From positions 310,001-374,000 of the forward strand of contig NZ_FLKH01000011.1 in the NCBI RefSeq assembly GCF_900086715.1: a DNA stretch of 64,000 nt. Reading direction: 5' to 3'. Each line of letters starts with the position of its first letter. Position 1 is the stretch's first letter. Below are positions 26,325-38,060 of the stretch, piece after piece. Under the pieces are notes generated by a model. That model worked only from the letters and a program-made list of their open reading frames with translations. It ran no database searches and was not told the DNA's origin. Made by a program: the position numbers and the translations under genes. This DNA is from Gracilibacillus timonensis. GTDB taxonomy: Bacteria; Bacillota; Bacilli; Bacillales; Amphibacillaceae.

Positions 26325-28160
26325 ATGAATACCAATCAATTAGCTAGTGAAATTGTGCAATATATTGGCGGAAAAGAAAATGTTAATAGCTATGATCACT
26401 GTTCAACTCGTTTACGTCTTGAATTAAAAGATAAGAATAAAGCAGACATCAGTCAACTGGAAAAGCTCGAAGGAACAATGGGCGTTATCAGCGAAGGAAA
26501 TCAGTTGCAAATTGTTATTGGGAATAATGTAGGTGTTGTGTATAAGGAGGTATTATCTCATCTAGGAGAAATCAATTCAGAAAAAAATGAACCCGAAAGC
26601 GGCAGTGTAATACAAAGATTAATGCAAACAATAAGTGGAATATTCGTTCCTATTATTCCTGCAATTGCTGGGGCAGGGATGATAAAAGCTCTTTTGGCAA
26701 TCTTACGAACTACAGGCATATTAGAAGAAGGCGGAAACACTTATTACGTTTTAAATTTTATTTCCGATGCTCCTTTTTACTTTTTACCATTTCTATTGGC
26801 CTACACTTCTGCGCGTCGATTTAAGAGTAGCCCCGTTTTAGCTATGTGTTTAGCTGGTGTTTTGCTACATCCAGATTTTTCTCAAGCAAGAATAGATGAA
26901 CTCGACTTATCGATCTTCGGGGCGCCAATTGTTATGGCTAACTACGGTGCTAGTGTCATTGCCATTATACTAACAGTATGGATAATGTCTTACATTGAGG
27001 TATTTGCTGAAAAAGTAGTTCCAAGTGTTATTAAGGCTATCTTCAAACCACTAACTATACTTTTTGTTACTAGTATATTAGCGTTAGTAATTATTGGCCC
27101 ATTAGGTACGATCGTTGGTGAAGGGCTTGCTGTTGCTCTTGAGTTTCTAAACGGCTTAGCACCTTGGTTAATTCCATTTGTAACTGGTGCATTTGCTCCG
27201 CTATTAGTTATGACAGGTATGCATTATACACTCGTTCCACTTACGACCATTCAGCTTAGTAACTTGAATCATGAGATCGTAATGGGGCCAGGCTTTCTGG
27301 CAAGTAATATGGCACAATCAGCTACGTCATTTGGAGTAGCATTAAGAACCAAGAATCGGGATATGCGGCAATTATCAATCAGTACAGGTATTACTGCGCT
27401 ATTTGGAATTACCGAACCGGCCATGTATGGTGTAACATTAAAAGTAAAAAAAGCGTTGATCGCAGTCATTATTGGTGGAGGTGCTGGTGGATTATATGCC
27501 GGTATATCTGGTTTAGTAAGATATTCTTTTGGCACACCTGGTGTAGCAACACTACCAGTTTTTATAGGAGATAATCCTATGAATATTGTTCATGCCATCG
27601 TTACTATGGTCTTAACTTTTGCGGTAACCTTTACTGCTGTCTATATTTTAGGAGTGGGTAAAGATGCAAAAATTAATATAACTGATGAAGGTAGTTCAAC
27701 GGTAGAAAAGAAAAGGAGCAACGAAAAAATAGATATAGGAAAACCCGTAATAGGTACTAATGTTGATTTATCGACTATTGATGATCAAGTATTTTCAACA
27801 CAGACAATGGGACCAACCAAAGCTTATATGCCAACAGAAGGGAGAATCGTCTCTCCATTCAATGGGACTGTTTCCATGATATTTCCTACAAAACATGCAA
27901 TTGGTTTAAAAAGTGAAAGAGGAGTGGAAATGCTCATTCATGTAGGGATAGATACAGTATCTTTAGATGGTAAATACTTTATAGGAAGTGTTAAAGAAGG
28001 AGATGATATAAAACAAGGGCAGGAACTGCTAACATTTGATGTGGAAAAAATTCAAGAGAGTGGTTTGGATCCTACCGTACTAATAGTTATTACGAATAGT
28101 ACTGAATTTAATAAGGTAGAAACAGATACCGAAGATGACACTGTGTTCAGAATTAATTAA
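26325..28160 (+). CDS. PTS transporter subunit IIBCA, beta-glucoside family
   Basis: 611 residues. Domains in order: IIB (about 1-85, phospho-Cys26 in YDHCSTRLR), IIC membrane domain (about 100-450, with GITEPAMYGV typical of the glucose/beta-glucoside family) and IIA (about 475-600, His in MLIHVGIDTVSLDG). It takes up a sugar and phosphorylates it on entry, using HPr-phosphate. The GH1 gene downstream indicates a beta-linked disaccharide or glycoside phosphorylated at C6 of its glucose. Confidence 0.92.
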   Translation: MNTNQLASEIVQYIGGKENVNSYDHCSTRLRLELKDKNKADISQLEKLEGTMGVISEGNQLQIVIGNNVGVVYKEVLSHLGEINSEKNEPESGSVIQRLMQTISGIFVPIIPAIAGAGMIKALLAILRTTGILEEGGNTYYVLNFISDAPFYFLPFLLAYTSARRFKSSPVLAMCLAGVLLHPDFSQARIDELDLSIFGAPIVMANYGASVIAIILTVWIMSYIEVFAEKVVPSVIKAIFKPLTILFVTSILALVIIGPLGTIVGEGLAVALEFLNGLAPWLIPFVTGAFAPLLVMTGMHYTLVPLTTIQLSNLNHEIVMGPGFLASNMAQSATSFGVALRTKNRDMRQLSISTGITALFGITEPAMYGVTLKVKKALIAVIIGGGAGGLYAGISGLVRYSFGTPGVATLPVFIGDNPMNIVHAIVTMVLTFAVTFTAVYILGVGKDAKINITDEGSSTVEKKRSNEKIDIGKPVIGTNVDLSTIDDQVFSTQTMGPTKAYMPTEGRIVSPFNGTVSMIFPTKHAIGLKSERGVEMLIHVGIDTVSLDGKYFIGSVKEGDDIKQGQELLTFDVEKIQESGLDPTVLIVITNSTEFNKVETDTEDDTVFRIN

Positions 28161-28186
28161 CCTAAGTATTCTGTCATCTTTTGAGG

Positions 28187-28224
28187 TTGATTCGGAATGG
28201 GTGACTGAGTTTGTTCCGAATCAA
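28187..28224 (+). promoter_or_regulatory. Strong hairpin between PTS and GH1 genes, no T tract
   Basis: TTGATTCGGAA pairs perfectly with TTCCGAATCAA. There is no T run, so it is not a standard terminator. It may set mRNA stability or processing, giving unequal PTS and GH1 levels. No ribonucleic antiterminator partner is visible. Confidence 0.45.
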
Positions 28225-28272
28225 TCCTTAGATGAAGGTTAAACTATCATTCACGAAAATAAGGAACGATAA

Positions 28273-29721
<1,449 letters not shown>

Positions 29722-29836
29722 TTTAGAATGAACTCTAATAGTATAAGTTTTCTTACATGTACGATGAATTAAGTTATAAATAAATTGTATATAATGTTGT
29801 TGCCATAGTTACAGAATAATAAGGGAGGTCAATAAA

Positions 29837-30739
29837 GTGAACATACAATTTCATGGTGTAGTTGTGCCAGTACCAACTATTTTATATAGAGATGGGCAGG
29901 TGGATGAGAAAGGAATGAGAAACCTCATCGACTTCTTAATAGAATCAAAGGTAAATGGTCTATTCTTTTTAGGCTCAGGAGGAGAGTTTGCACAAATGTC
30001 AGTTGAATTAAGAAAAAAGGTAGCTGCATTTGCAACTCAATATGTGAACGGACGAGTGCCAGTATTAATTGGTACTGGCACTCCTAGTACAAAGGAGACG
30101 ATTGCATTAAGTACGCATGCACAGGCGATAGGTGCTGATGCAGTGGTAGTAATCAATCCATATTACTATCATTTAGCGGAGGAACATCTTTTTCAATATT
30201 TTTCAGAAGTCGCAGATCAGATCGAGTTACCAATTATTTTATATAACTATCCGGCATTAACGGGTCAAGATTTGACTGCAGAATTTGTTCTTCAATTAGC
30301 GAAAACACATTCCAATATTGTAGGTATTAAAGAAACAGTGGAGTCAATTGGACATACTCGAGAAATGATTCAAACGGTGAAATCGGAAAAACCTGATTTT
30401 GCAGTATTTTCAGGATATGATGATCACTTCTTATCCTGTTTAGTAAATGGTGGTGATGGTTCCATTCCGTTAACAGCGTCATTTGTGCCAGAATTTTCTG
30501 TAGGAATTTATCAATCTTTTACCAATAATAATTTCAGAGAGATGGTCGACTTTCATCGCAAACTAGCCCCTCTGTTACAGTTGTATAAACTAGACACACC
30601 ATTCATGAATGTTGCAAAAGAAGCAATACGAGCTCGCGGTATCGAAGTTTCAACAGATGTTCTAGCACCAGCCCGTTCACTTAGTATAGACAAAGTCAAA
30701 TATGTAAAAGACTTTTTAGAAAATGTATTAAATAAATAG
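29837..30739 (+). CDS. DapA/NAL-superfamily aldolase, probable 2-keto-3-deoxy-aldonate aldolase
   Basis: 300 residues from GTG 29837 with GGGAGGTC upstream. Class I aldolase fold: the binding loop is GSGGEFAQMS, the catalytic Tyr is in LYNYPALTG and the Schiff-base Lys in VGIKETVES. It is DapA-like but lies in a sugar-acid operon, so cleavage of 2-keto-3-deoxy-L-rhamnonate to pyruvate and lactaldehyde is the best guess. True DHDPS or N-acetylneuraminate lyase activity is less likely here. A TATAAT at about 29795 could give it an extra promoter. Confidence 0.85.
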   Translation: MNIQFHGVVVPVPTILYRDGQVDEKGMRNLIDFLIESKVNGLFFLGSGGEFAQMSVELRKKVAAFATQYVNGRVPVLIGTGTPSTKETIALSTHAQAIGADAVVVINPYYYHLAEEHLFQYFSEVADQIELPIILYNYPALTGQDLTAEFVLQLAKTHSNIVGIKETVESIGHTREMIQTVKSEKPDFAVFSGYDDHFLSCLVNGGDGSIPLTASFVPEFSVGIYQSFTNNNFREMVDFHRKLAPLLQLYKLDTPFMNVAKEAIRARGIEVSTDVLAPARSLSIDKVKYVKDFLENVLNK

Positions 30740-31253
30740 CGTTTATAGAAATTTGCTTTTGTGGATGATATCAAGCAATGAATATTTCGAAAAGACCAAT
30801 GAATTGTGCCCCAGCTTATAACAGCATATGATTGATAACCTTACAAAAATAATTTCTTATCCATATTTATCTTGGTGCAAGCATTCTAAGCCCCCATTTG
30901 AGAATTTAGAAGAAGTTTAGGTGGAGAGATAACGGATGTTAACACTTCAATAAGCTTCAATGTTCTTCAGTAGGAATGAAGAAAAAATTGCTAATAGCAA
31001 TCGTATTTTATAAGGGATAATTAGAGTGTCTTGCACATTATGAATGGTATGTCTTGTTCCTAAACGAATATAAATGTGCTAAAATATTGGTAACTCGTGA
31101 CAATAGATGTGGCATGTGTTAGATGTGTTTATCCATAAGAGGCTCGGAGCTGTTATAAGATAGTATAGATGTCATGGTATATCGTTAAGCTCTTTTCTTA
31201 CTGAAGATTAGGAAATGAGTTATATTACTTAAATTTTAGAAGGTGGTGATAGT
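30740..31253. other. 510-bp gap between the aldolase and iclR genes
   Basis: AT-rich and without a convincing ORF. A short palindrome (ATTGC-TAATA-GCAAT, near 30988) is present. It must hold the iclR promoter, but no clear -35/-10 pair could be chosen. Confidence 0.4.
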
Positions 31254-32036
31254 GTGTCAGGAAAATATTGGGTTCCGGCGATTGAAAGAACCAATTCAGT
31301 GATGCATTTAATTGCAAAAGAACCTGGAAAATATAAGCTAATTGATCTATCAAAATCACTTGATATAAATAAAAGCACTATGTTTTCTATGCTGAATACG
31401 TTGGAAATGCTCGGATGGGTAGTTAAGGAAGAAGGAGATACCTATACACTGGGTCCAACACTTGGATCGTTAAGCACTGCATATTTTAGCCAGTTTAATA
31501 TCTTGCAGTCTTTTTATACGGAAGCAGAGCAATCGGTAAAAAAGATTAATGAAAAGATTCAACTAGGTGTTTTGCACGGGACAAATGTAGTGTATTTGGC
31601 AAAAAAAGAGAGTGATTCCCGAGTAAGACTTGTTACTGAACCGGGCATGCAATTTCCCGCTCATGCAACAGCAATTGGTAAGATTCAATTTGTTCAATAC
31701 ACATATCAACAACTAAAAGATTTATATCCTGATTATAATCTGCACGTTTTAACGCCCAATACCTTAAAAAATATTGATGAACTATGGGAACAATTGAAGG
31801 CTGCGAAAGAAGTAGGATTTATTTATGAAGAACAAGAAGGTGCAGAAGGTTTTTGCTGTGTGTCTGCGCCCATTTTTAATTATGAAGGTAAATTGATTGC
31901 AGGAGTTAGTTTTGCAATGCTAGAAAATAGTTGGAAAATAAAAAAGGAAGAGGCTACAGAAGAAATAATAGAGTTAGCAAAGCGTCTATCTAGGTTGGCT
32001 GGCTGTGAAGATTATGAAAAAGTATTAAGTTTATGA
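31254..32036 (+). CDS. IclR-family transcriptional regulator
   Basis: 260 residues from GTG 31254 with GAAGGTGGTGA upstream. The N-terminal winged helix reads YKLIDLSKSLDINKSTMFSMLNTLEMLGWV. The C-terminal effector domain includes FPAHATAIGKIQF and GFCCVSAPIFNYEGKLIAGVS, typical of IclR. It lies just downstream of the sugar-acid operon and is the likely regulator acting at the palindromes 24697-24733. Confidence 0.9.
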   Translation: MSGKYWVPAIERTNSVMHLIAKEPGKYKLIDLSKSLDINKSTMFSMLNTLEMLGWVVKEEGDTYTLGPTLGSLSTAYFSQFNILQSFYTEAEQSVKKINEKIQLGVLHGTNVVYLAKKESDSRVRLVTEPGMQFPAHATAIGKIQFVQYTYQQLKDLYPDYNLHVLTPNTLKNIDELWEQLKAAKEVGFIYEEQEGAEGFCCVSAPIFNYEGKLIAGVSFAMLENSWKIKKEEATEEIIELAKRLSRLAGCEDYEKVLSL

Positions 32037-33329
32037 AAATATCTTAACTACTGTCCAAAGCAGATGGGCATATGAAGCGAATTTAATAAAAAACTCGAAG
32101 TATGACTTGTATTAGGATAAATAACCCGACATGATCATCATATTTAACAGTTATCCCAACAAACAAAAAAACTAATCTAAAGAAAAGAATGGAATGAGAG
32201 GTTAGTAACATCTTATCAAAATAAGTTTAAAATCCTGCATACCAATAAATTCATCATCATCTTAGAAGATGAATCGGAAGAAATATTTGGATTTTTTGAT
32301 GAAGATTTTTCATTCATTGACATCTAAGAAATCTTAAAAACCTTTAACAAAAGACCAAGCAATAAGAGACAGCACAGTTCTCGATCCCAAGCCAGTTTCG
32401 ATGTTGTTGGCTGGCATCGAGGGTTTGCTTCTCAGTATCGACACGGATGACCAAATCAATGGAATACCAGACGATCGAAGATTTTTATTTGTAGTGGAAA
32501 CATAGTTAAGGTATATGCCTCAAGCTCTATCCAGTATGATAAACTAGCAACACATTTCCACATTGAAATGTTTGAGTTTCTATTAATTCAAGCTTTGATT
32601 GAAAATTGTTAAATAATTGTTGCCCTTTCTCAAGCAAAATAAGATTGATGATCAAGAGATACACAGTAATTAGATCTTGTTGAATAAAGAATTGAGCAAT
32701 AGTAACACCTGCAATAGAGCGAATTTTTACCGGGTTAAGATTTTAACTTGTCTATTTTCAAAGCCACCTTTTCTTTTACCACTTTTGTACCTCATGTTTC
32801 CTTTTCCAATATGTGCGAGAAAACACCATTTTCTCCATTTGATTCATTTTTTAGCGAATGAATGGTTTTTTGCTGTATTTTGGTGATCTAATGCATATAT
32901 TGTAAAATATTGGAGTAACATGTCATAGGCTACCCGTCTATAAAGTAACGTATCCACAAAGTCTAGGAGACTATCCATGTAATCATGCATTTCCTGGTCC
33001 ATCATATGCCATGAAATATTTCTGTTTTCACTAGCAACAAACCGTCTAACGACATTACCATAGATATAAAATAATTTTCTTCATTTGGTCACTATCCTTT
33101 CTATTCTAATATACAAATGAATAATGGAGTCCTTCTTAATTGTGGTCTTTGCCAGTTGACAAAATGAAATACTTTAGCAATTTCTTCTCCAAATCACCTC
33201 TAATTTTTAAGGGAAGATAGAAATAGCCGTAATAATAAAAGGTTCAGCCTTTTGAACTTTTCATCTTTCCAATAACCAATTATAATGAAAGAAAAGGAGT
33301 TATTCCAAACCTAAGAGGAGCGTCTTATA
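32037..33329. other. 1.3-kb AT-rich gap, probably decayed DNA
   Basis: No intact gene. Short open pieces lack ribosome sites. The stretch 32340-32600 has locally higher GC and broken reading frames, suggesting a degraded mobile element, but no transposase motif could be named. Only the last 30 bases, with AGAGGAGC, serve the next gene. Confidence 0.45.
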
Positions 33330-35177
33330 ATGGAAGTTGGAAGAAATGACCCATGCCCATGTGGTAGCGGGAAAAAATATAAAAAGTGTTGTATGAAAAA
33401 GGACAATCTGGTCTCATTACAAAAAATCAAGGAAGAAAGATTATATGCGGCAAAACATGAACTTTTAGAGCAGCTAAAGGATTTTGTGTCGGGATCGTGC
33501 TTGTCATCAAGAGAGTACTATACTTTAGAATCTGAATTTAAAAAAAGAACACAACATACAATGGATAGGGGATTTTTTCAGTTTTGGCTTTACTTTTTCC
33601 ATCGTTTCGAGAACGGTAAACGTGGTATTGAATATTTTCTATCAGAGATGGGGGATCAGTTAACATCAGCCGAAAAAGTAATGGCTGAGCGGTGGGCAGC
33701 ATTACGCCCGCAATTTCTGCAAACTATTAATGAAACAGAACGATCTGTTGTGTTTGAAGACTATCACACCAAGCAAACGTATCATGTGCCAAAACGGACA
33801 GAAAACTTACCAGTTGTTTTGCCGTGGATGAGTACGATTGCCTTCTTAGAGCCCATCGAGGACGTCTATTATTTTAATGGTGTAAGAATGCTCGTCAGCC
33901 CCGAAAAGTATCAAGAGTCGATTGATTATGTCGAAAGAGTGGCCGAAGAGCAACAAATAGATAGGGAGCAGGTAATGTTGGACTACTTCCCTGAAATTCT
34001 GCTCTCACAAAAGGATTTACCAAAGGATAAACAGGAAACACAAGAAGTAGTCTATTATACGTATAAGTTCACAATTGGTAAACCAGAGGCGATGGCGGAG
34101 AGTTTGTATCATGACCCTGATTTTGTTATTGAGAAATGGGATGACGCCCATAAGAAGCTTTCGTGGGTGAGGGGAGGTAGTATCTATCGAGATAGTGAAT
34201 GGCCGGAAGACATTACCTTGTATAAAGTAGACGCAACCATTCAACTCGACGGCGATGTCATCACCTGTACGACAACTAAACAAGCGTATTATAATAAAAT
34301 ATTAAATAAGATAAAAAAAGTAAACCATTCCTTTTCCTTAATCGATGAGCAGGAAGAGGTATCTAATGTTCCTAAGAATATCGTACTTGATCAATACTTG
34401 GTGCAATCAGCAGAGGAATTTCCGGAATATTTAAGCACCTACGCTTCATTCAGGATTGAATTTATGCTGGATCAGCCTTTGCCTCAGTACGATCATCAAT
34501 CCGTCCATCAACTTGTGGCTAATGGGGATACCAAATTGGCAGAAACTTGGCTGAAGCATTCTGAATTTGAACTAAATAGAATCGTGCAACAAGACTATGG
34601 ACAGGTAGAAATTACGCCAGACTATAATACAGCTCGAAAAGAATTAGGCTTTCCGTTATCACCATGGGTAACAGGAGGAGAAAACCGCCAAAGTTCCATC
34701 ACGCCGATGGCACAAGTGAGTGTATCAGAGAAAGATATCTACGCGTATGAAAGGTTAGGTTTTACCCCAGACACAATCGATGCTTTTTATGTTAAGGATA
34801 TTGTCGATTTTTATCAAGAAAAAACGAGCGGTAAATCAAAAGGAACCGAAAGAAAGTATCGAAATAGTTTGTATGACATTCGAGAAATAATGGAAATCAA
34901 GTCATTGCACAGCTGGACGGAGTGTGAGGAGACATTCTGGAAGCAGTTGTTAACCAACGATATTTATGCCCTTTTTGGTGGAAAGCAACACGTGAGCAAA
35001 ACCCAATATCAGCATTTACTGACAACCGTTCGGGCGTTTGTACAGTGGCTGTCACTGCAAGGAAAGCTGCATTTGCAACAAGACATCACCACTATTATTC
35101 AAGAGGCGGAAAGGGATAGAAGCTTATATGATGATTCTATCAAGCTGCTTGAAGCCGTTGATAGCTTGAGAAAATAG
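33330..35177 (+). CDS. SEC-C motif protein with integrase-like C-terminal region
   Basis: 615 residues. The N-terminus is a SEC-C zinc motif, NDPCPCGSGKKYKKCC (residues about 5-21), as found at the ends of SecA and many stand-alone proteins. The middle (about 60-450) has no recognised domain. The region about 490-600 (FYQEKTSGKSKGTERKYRNSL ... HLLTTVRAFVQWLSLQGKL) looks like the helical core-binding domain of tyrosine recombinases, but no catalytic domain follows. No signal peptide or membrane segment is seen. The function is unknown; it stands alone, 100 bases before dus. Confidence 0.75.
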   Translation: MEVGRNDPCPCGSGKKYKKCCMKKDNLVSLQKIKEERLYAAKHELLEQLKDFVSGSCLSSREYYTLESEFKKRTQHTMDRGFFQFWLYFFHRFENGKRGIEYFLSEMGDQLTSAEKVMAERWAALRPQFLQTINETERSVVFEDYHTKQTYHVPKRTENLPVVLPWMSTIAFLEPIEDVYYFNGVRMLVSPEKYQESIDYVERVAEEQQIDREQVMLDYFPEILLSQKDLPKDKQETQEVVYYTYKFTIGKPEAMAESLYHDPDFVIEKWDDAHKKLSWVRGGSIYRDSEWPEDITLYKVDATIQLDGDVITCTTTKQAYYNKILNKIKKVNHSFSLIDEQEEVSNVPKNIVLDQYLVQSAEEFPEYLSTYASFRIEFMLDQPLPQYDHQSVHQLVANGDTKLAETWLKHSEFELNRIVQQDYGQVEITPDYNTARKELGFPLSPWVTGGENRQSSITPMAQVSVSEKDIYAYERLGFTPDTIDAFYVKDIVDFYQEKTSGKSKGTERKYRNSLYDIREIMEIKSLHSWTECEETFWKQLLTNDIYALFGGKQHVSKTQYQHLLTTVRAFVQWLSLQGKLHLQQDITTIIQEAERDRSLYDDSIKLLEAVDSLRK

Positions 35178-35280
35178 GGCCTTAAGATGGTCATAGAGAC
35201 GATCCTTTTGTTTTCTTCCGTGCACTTATGCTATGATATGGAAGGAAAAAAAGCAGCTTGTGAATGAAAGGAAGCAAAAT

Positions 35281-36267
35281 ATGAGTACCAATTTTTGGCG
35301 TGATTTACCACGACCATTTTTTATATTAGCACCAATGGAGGATGTGACAGATGTCGTCTTCCGTCATGTCGTAAGTGAAGCAGCCAGGCCGGATGTGTTT
35401 TTTACGGAGTTCACTAATTCGGAGAGTTATTGTCATCCTGATGGACGCAATAGCGTGCGCGGCCGCCTGACGTTTACAGCGGATGAACAACCGATTGTTG
35501 CTCATATCTGGGGAGATAAGCCGGAATATTTTCGGCAAATGAGTATTGGTATGGCGGAACAAGGGTTTAAAGGTATCGATATTAATATGGGCTGTCCCGT
35601 AGCCAACGTGGCCGTGAAAGGAAAGGGAAGCGGCTTAATTCAGCGACCAGAAGTGGCAGCGGAATTAATTCAAGCGGCAAAAGCAGGTGGCCTGCCGGTT
35701 AGTGTCAAAACGAGGTTGGGTTACACGGATATTGAGGAGTGGCATGATTGGTTGAGGCATGTCTTTGAGCAAGATATTGCTAACCTCTCGATCCATCTGC
35801 GCACCAGAAAAGAGATGAGCAAGGTCGAAGCGCATTGGGAATTAATTGCAGAAATTAAGGCATTGCGTGATGAAGTTGCACCTGACACCTTATTAACCAT
35901 TAATGGGGATATTCCTGATCGTCAAACAGGCTGGGAGCTTGTTCAGCAATTCGGTGTGGATGGCGTGATGATAGGCCGCGGAATTTTCGCCAACCCTTTT
36001 GCCTTTGAGAAGCAGCCGCAAGAACATGACAGCCAAGACTTGTTGGATCTGTTAAGGGTGCATCTTAATCTGTATGACAAATATTCTGCATTAGAGCAGC
36101 GCCCCTTTAAACCGCTCCGACGCTTTTTTAAAGTATATGTCCGAGGTTTTCATGGGGCTAGCGAGTTAAGAAATCAATTGATGAGCACATCAACAACTGA
36201 TGAGGTACGAGCGATGCTGGATCAATTTGCAGAAAAAAAGGCCGTTGAATCAGCTCATTCAGAGTAG
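35281..36267 (+). CDS. tRNA-dihydrouridine synthase
   Basis: 328 residues from ATG 35281 (AAAGGAAG upstream). An FMN-dependent TIM barrel with [16 protein letters not shown], a lysine in VSVKTRLGY, and [13 protein letters not shown] at the phosphate end. The catalytic Cys expected in the Dus family is the one in NMGCPVANV. It reduces uridine in the tRNA D-loop. Shorter than DusB; the subgroup is unclear. Confidence 0.9.
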   Translation: MSTNFWRDLPRPFFILAPMEDVTDVVFRHVVSEAARPDVFFTEFTNSESYCHPDGRNSVRGRLTFTADEQPIVAHIWGDKPEYFRQMSIGMAEQGFKGIDINMGCPVANVAVKGKGSGLIQRPEVAAELIQAAKAGGLPVSVKTRLGYTDIEEWHDWLRHVFEQDIANLSIHLRTRKEMSKVEAHWELIAEIKALRDEVAPDTLLTINGDIPDRQTGWELVQQFGVDGVMIGRGIFANPFAFEKQPQEHDSQDLLDLLRVHLNLYDKYSALEQRPFKPLRRFFKVYVRGFHGASELRNQLMSTSTTDEVRAMLDQFAEKKAVESAHSE

Positions 36268-36424
36268 AATAATAAATATCCTTTAGCAGTTATGGATGAC
36301 GACTGTTTTTCATGGATTGAGACGAATAATGGTCGTCATATTGAGGATGACTACCATTTCTGCTGCAAAGGATGTACTGGTATAATACATAGTAAAATAA
36401 TTGCTAGAGAAGAGGCTGATCTCA

Positions 36425-37261
36425 TTGTCTATTCAAGAATACAAAAACGTTGCTTATGGTCCACATGGTAGAAATAAGCTGGACGCTTATATTGTGAAAA
36501 ACGAGACTGTTCCGTCACCACTCGTGATTTTCTTCCATGGAGGTGGTTATGTTGGTGGCGAGAAGGAAGGAGCAGCCACGGAACTAATGCATGATTGCTT
36601 AGCGGCAGGAATCTCCTTTGTCACGTGCAACTATCGATTTATCACTACCGATCCATACCCGGCCCCGATGCAAGATGGCACGCGGGCGATTCAGTTCGTA
36701 CGGAGTATGGCGAAGGAGTGGGGATTTGATGGCCAGCGCATCGCCTCCGCCGGCTCATCGGCAGGAGGACATATTGCCTTGTGGAATGCATTAAACGGAG
36801 ATTTGGCTGACCCAGCAAGTCCAGATCCGATCGAGCGTATTCCTTCTGATGTGACGGCATTCGTAGGACATGCTACACAAGTCTCTAAAGATCAACGGTT
36901 TTACGAGCCAATCTATACTGGTCCTCATATCCAACCTAATTTAACTCTTTTTTATGGCATATCCAGTTTGGATGAACTAGACCGCCCCGACATTATTCGA
37001 TTGGCGGAGGAAGCATCGGCCATTACGTATATGTCTGAACATGCACCTCCTGCTTTTATGTCCTATGATTTTCCATTAGAAGGGACGACTATTCCAGCGG
37101 ATGCTTCGGTAGATAAAGTCATTCATCATCCCATGCATGGTTATCTATTAAAACAAAAATATGATCAGTTAGGCATTCCCTTCACACTGCGACACGCCGG
37201 TGATCCTGTTCAAAAGGGTGAAATCACTCGGTTTTTATTAGAACAGTATGGTGAAAAATAG
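36425..37261 (+). CDS. Alpha/beta hydrolase (HSL/BD-FAE-like esterase)
   Basis: 278 residues if begun at TTG 36425 (AGAAGAGGCTGA upstream); a TTG at 36401 is in frame but has no ribosome site. The oxyanion motif is HGGGYVGG, the nucleophile elbow is GSSAGGH, and a late His lies in HHPMHGYLL. It is probably a cytosolic esterase or deacetylase for a small substrate. An extended -10, TGGTATAAT, ends at 36384. The gap before it (36268-36378) contains nested inverted repeats (ATGACGAC/GTCGTCAT). Confidence 0.82.
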   Translation: MSIQEYKNVAYGPHGRNKLDAYIVKNETVPSPLVIFFHGGGYVGGEKEGAATELMHDCLAAGISFVTCNYRFITTDPYPAPMQDGTRAIQFVRSMAKEWGFDGQRIASAGSSAGGHIALWNALNGDLADPASPDPIERIPSDVTAFVGHATQVSKDQRFYEPIYTGPHIQPNLTLFYGISSLDELDRPDIIRLAEEASAITYMSEHAPPAFMSYDFPLEGTTIPADASVDKVIHHPMHGYLLKQKYDQLGIPFTLRHAGDPVQKGEITRFLLEQYGEK

Positions 37262-37358
37262 AACTTACTGCTAGAGAGGAGATATGATTTCCTCTCTTCC
37301 CATGCTGGTCGTCTTCCATCATACTCTCCTTATATTCAAAACATAATCCGCCCCATAT

Positions 37359-37413
37359 TTAAGATTTTCTTAAGGAACCTGTTAAGCTGTTCTTATGATT
37401 TAGCCTGTAAAGT
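37359..37413 (+). promoter_or_regulatory. Four direct TTAAG boxes and -10, upstream of the peptidase/RR unit
   Basis: TTAAG at 37359, 37370 and 37382, and TTATG at 37393: spacings 11, 12, 11. A -10-like TAAAGT (37408-37413) starts 15 bases after the start of the fourth box. The same array with the same spacings occurs at 38747-38801. This is the pattern expected for an OmpR/PhoB-type activator, presumably the regulator at 38061. Confidence 0.75.
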
Positions 37414-37457
37414 TATGGAGAGAAGGCTTTCTATCATAACAGAAAAGAGGTATAATC

Positions 37458-38039
37458 ATGGCAGAAAACAAGGTGTATCTTCTTTTAACGGATACGGGTT
37501 CCTTTTTCACAAAACTGATCAAATTATATACAAAAAAGCCCTATAATCATGCTTCGATCTCTTTTCAATCGAATGTAGCAGAGGCCTATAGTTTTGGTCG
37601 CAAAAAAATGAACAACCCGTTCGTGGGAGGTTTTGTCAAAGAGAACTTGAAAACGTGCTTTTTTCAACAAGCGGAAGCCGTTGTTTGTTCTCTTACCGTC
37701 ACGGACATACAGCTGCATCAAATGAAACAATATATACAGGAAATAGAAAAAGAGAAGGAACACTATCGCTACAATTTCTTGGGTTTATTAGGATTCCTCT
37801 TCGGTACGCCGATTCCAAGAGAAAAAGCGCTGTTTTGTTCTCAATTTGTCGCCACTGTACTGCAACAAGCAGAAATCCTTGATTTGGAGCGGCAACCAGC
37901 ACTGATGACGCCTTATCATTTGCTGGAGATAGCGGAGTGGGAGTGGCTCTATCAGGGGAGGTTAAAGGATTATAATAATCACGGGACAATAGATAAATGG
38001 TGCATTCCGAATATGGATCTCCCAATGGAATGGGGGTAA
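37458..38039 (+). CDS. Permuted NlpC/P60 (YiiX/YycO-like) putative cysteine hydrolase
   Basis: 193 residues. YNHASISF carries the catalytic-type His and ALFCSQFVATVLQ the Cys, in the permuted order of the YiiX/YebB class of papain-like enzymes. There is no signal peptide, so it is probably cytosolic. Relatives are thought to act on amide or lipid bonds. It is the first gene of a unit with the response regulator 21 bases downstream and lies behind the TTAAG array, which suggests a role in the same stress response. Confidence 0.75.
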   Translation: MAENKVYLLLTDTGSFFTKLIKLYTKKPYNHASISFQSNVAEAYSFGRKKMNNPFVGGFVKENLKTCFFQQAEAVVCSLTVTDIQLHQMKQYIQEIEKEKEHYRYNFLGLLGFLFGTPIPREKALFCSQFVATVLQQAEILDLERQPALMTPYHLLEIAEWEWLYQGRLKDYNNHGTIDKWCIPNMDLPMEWG

Positions 38040-38060
38040 CAAGGTAAAGGAGGAACTCAT

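Noticed and set aside
32340-32890. Transposase gene in the 1.3-kb gap
   Set aside because: Frames are short and broken and no DDE or other transposase motif could be read with confidence; only 'decayed DNA' is supported.
37273-37297. Terminator after the alpha/beta hydrolase
   Set aside because: AGAGAGGA/TCCTCTCT forms a hairpin but no T run follows; it was left out as a feature.
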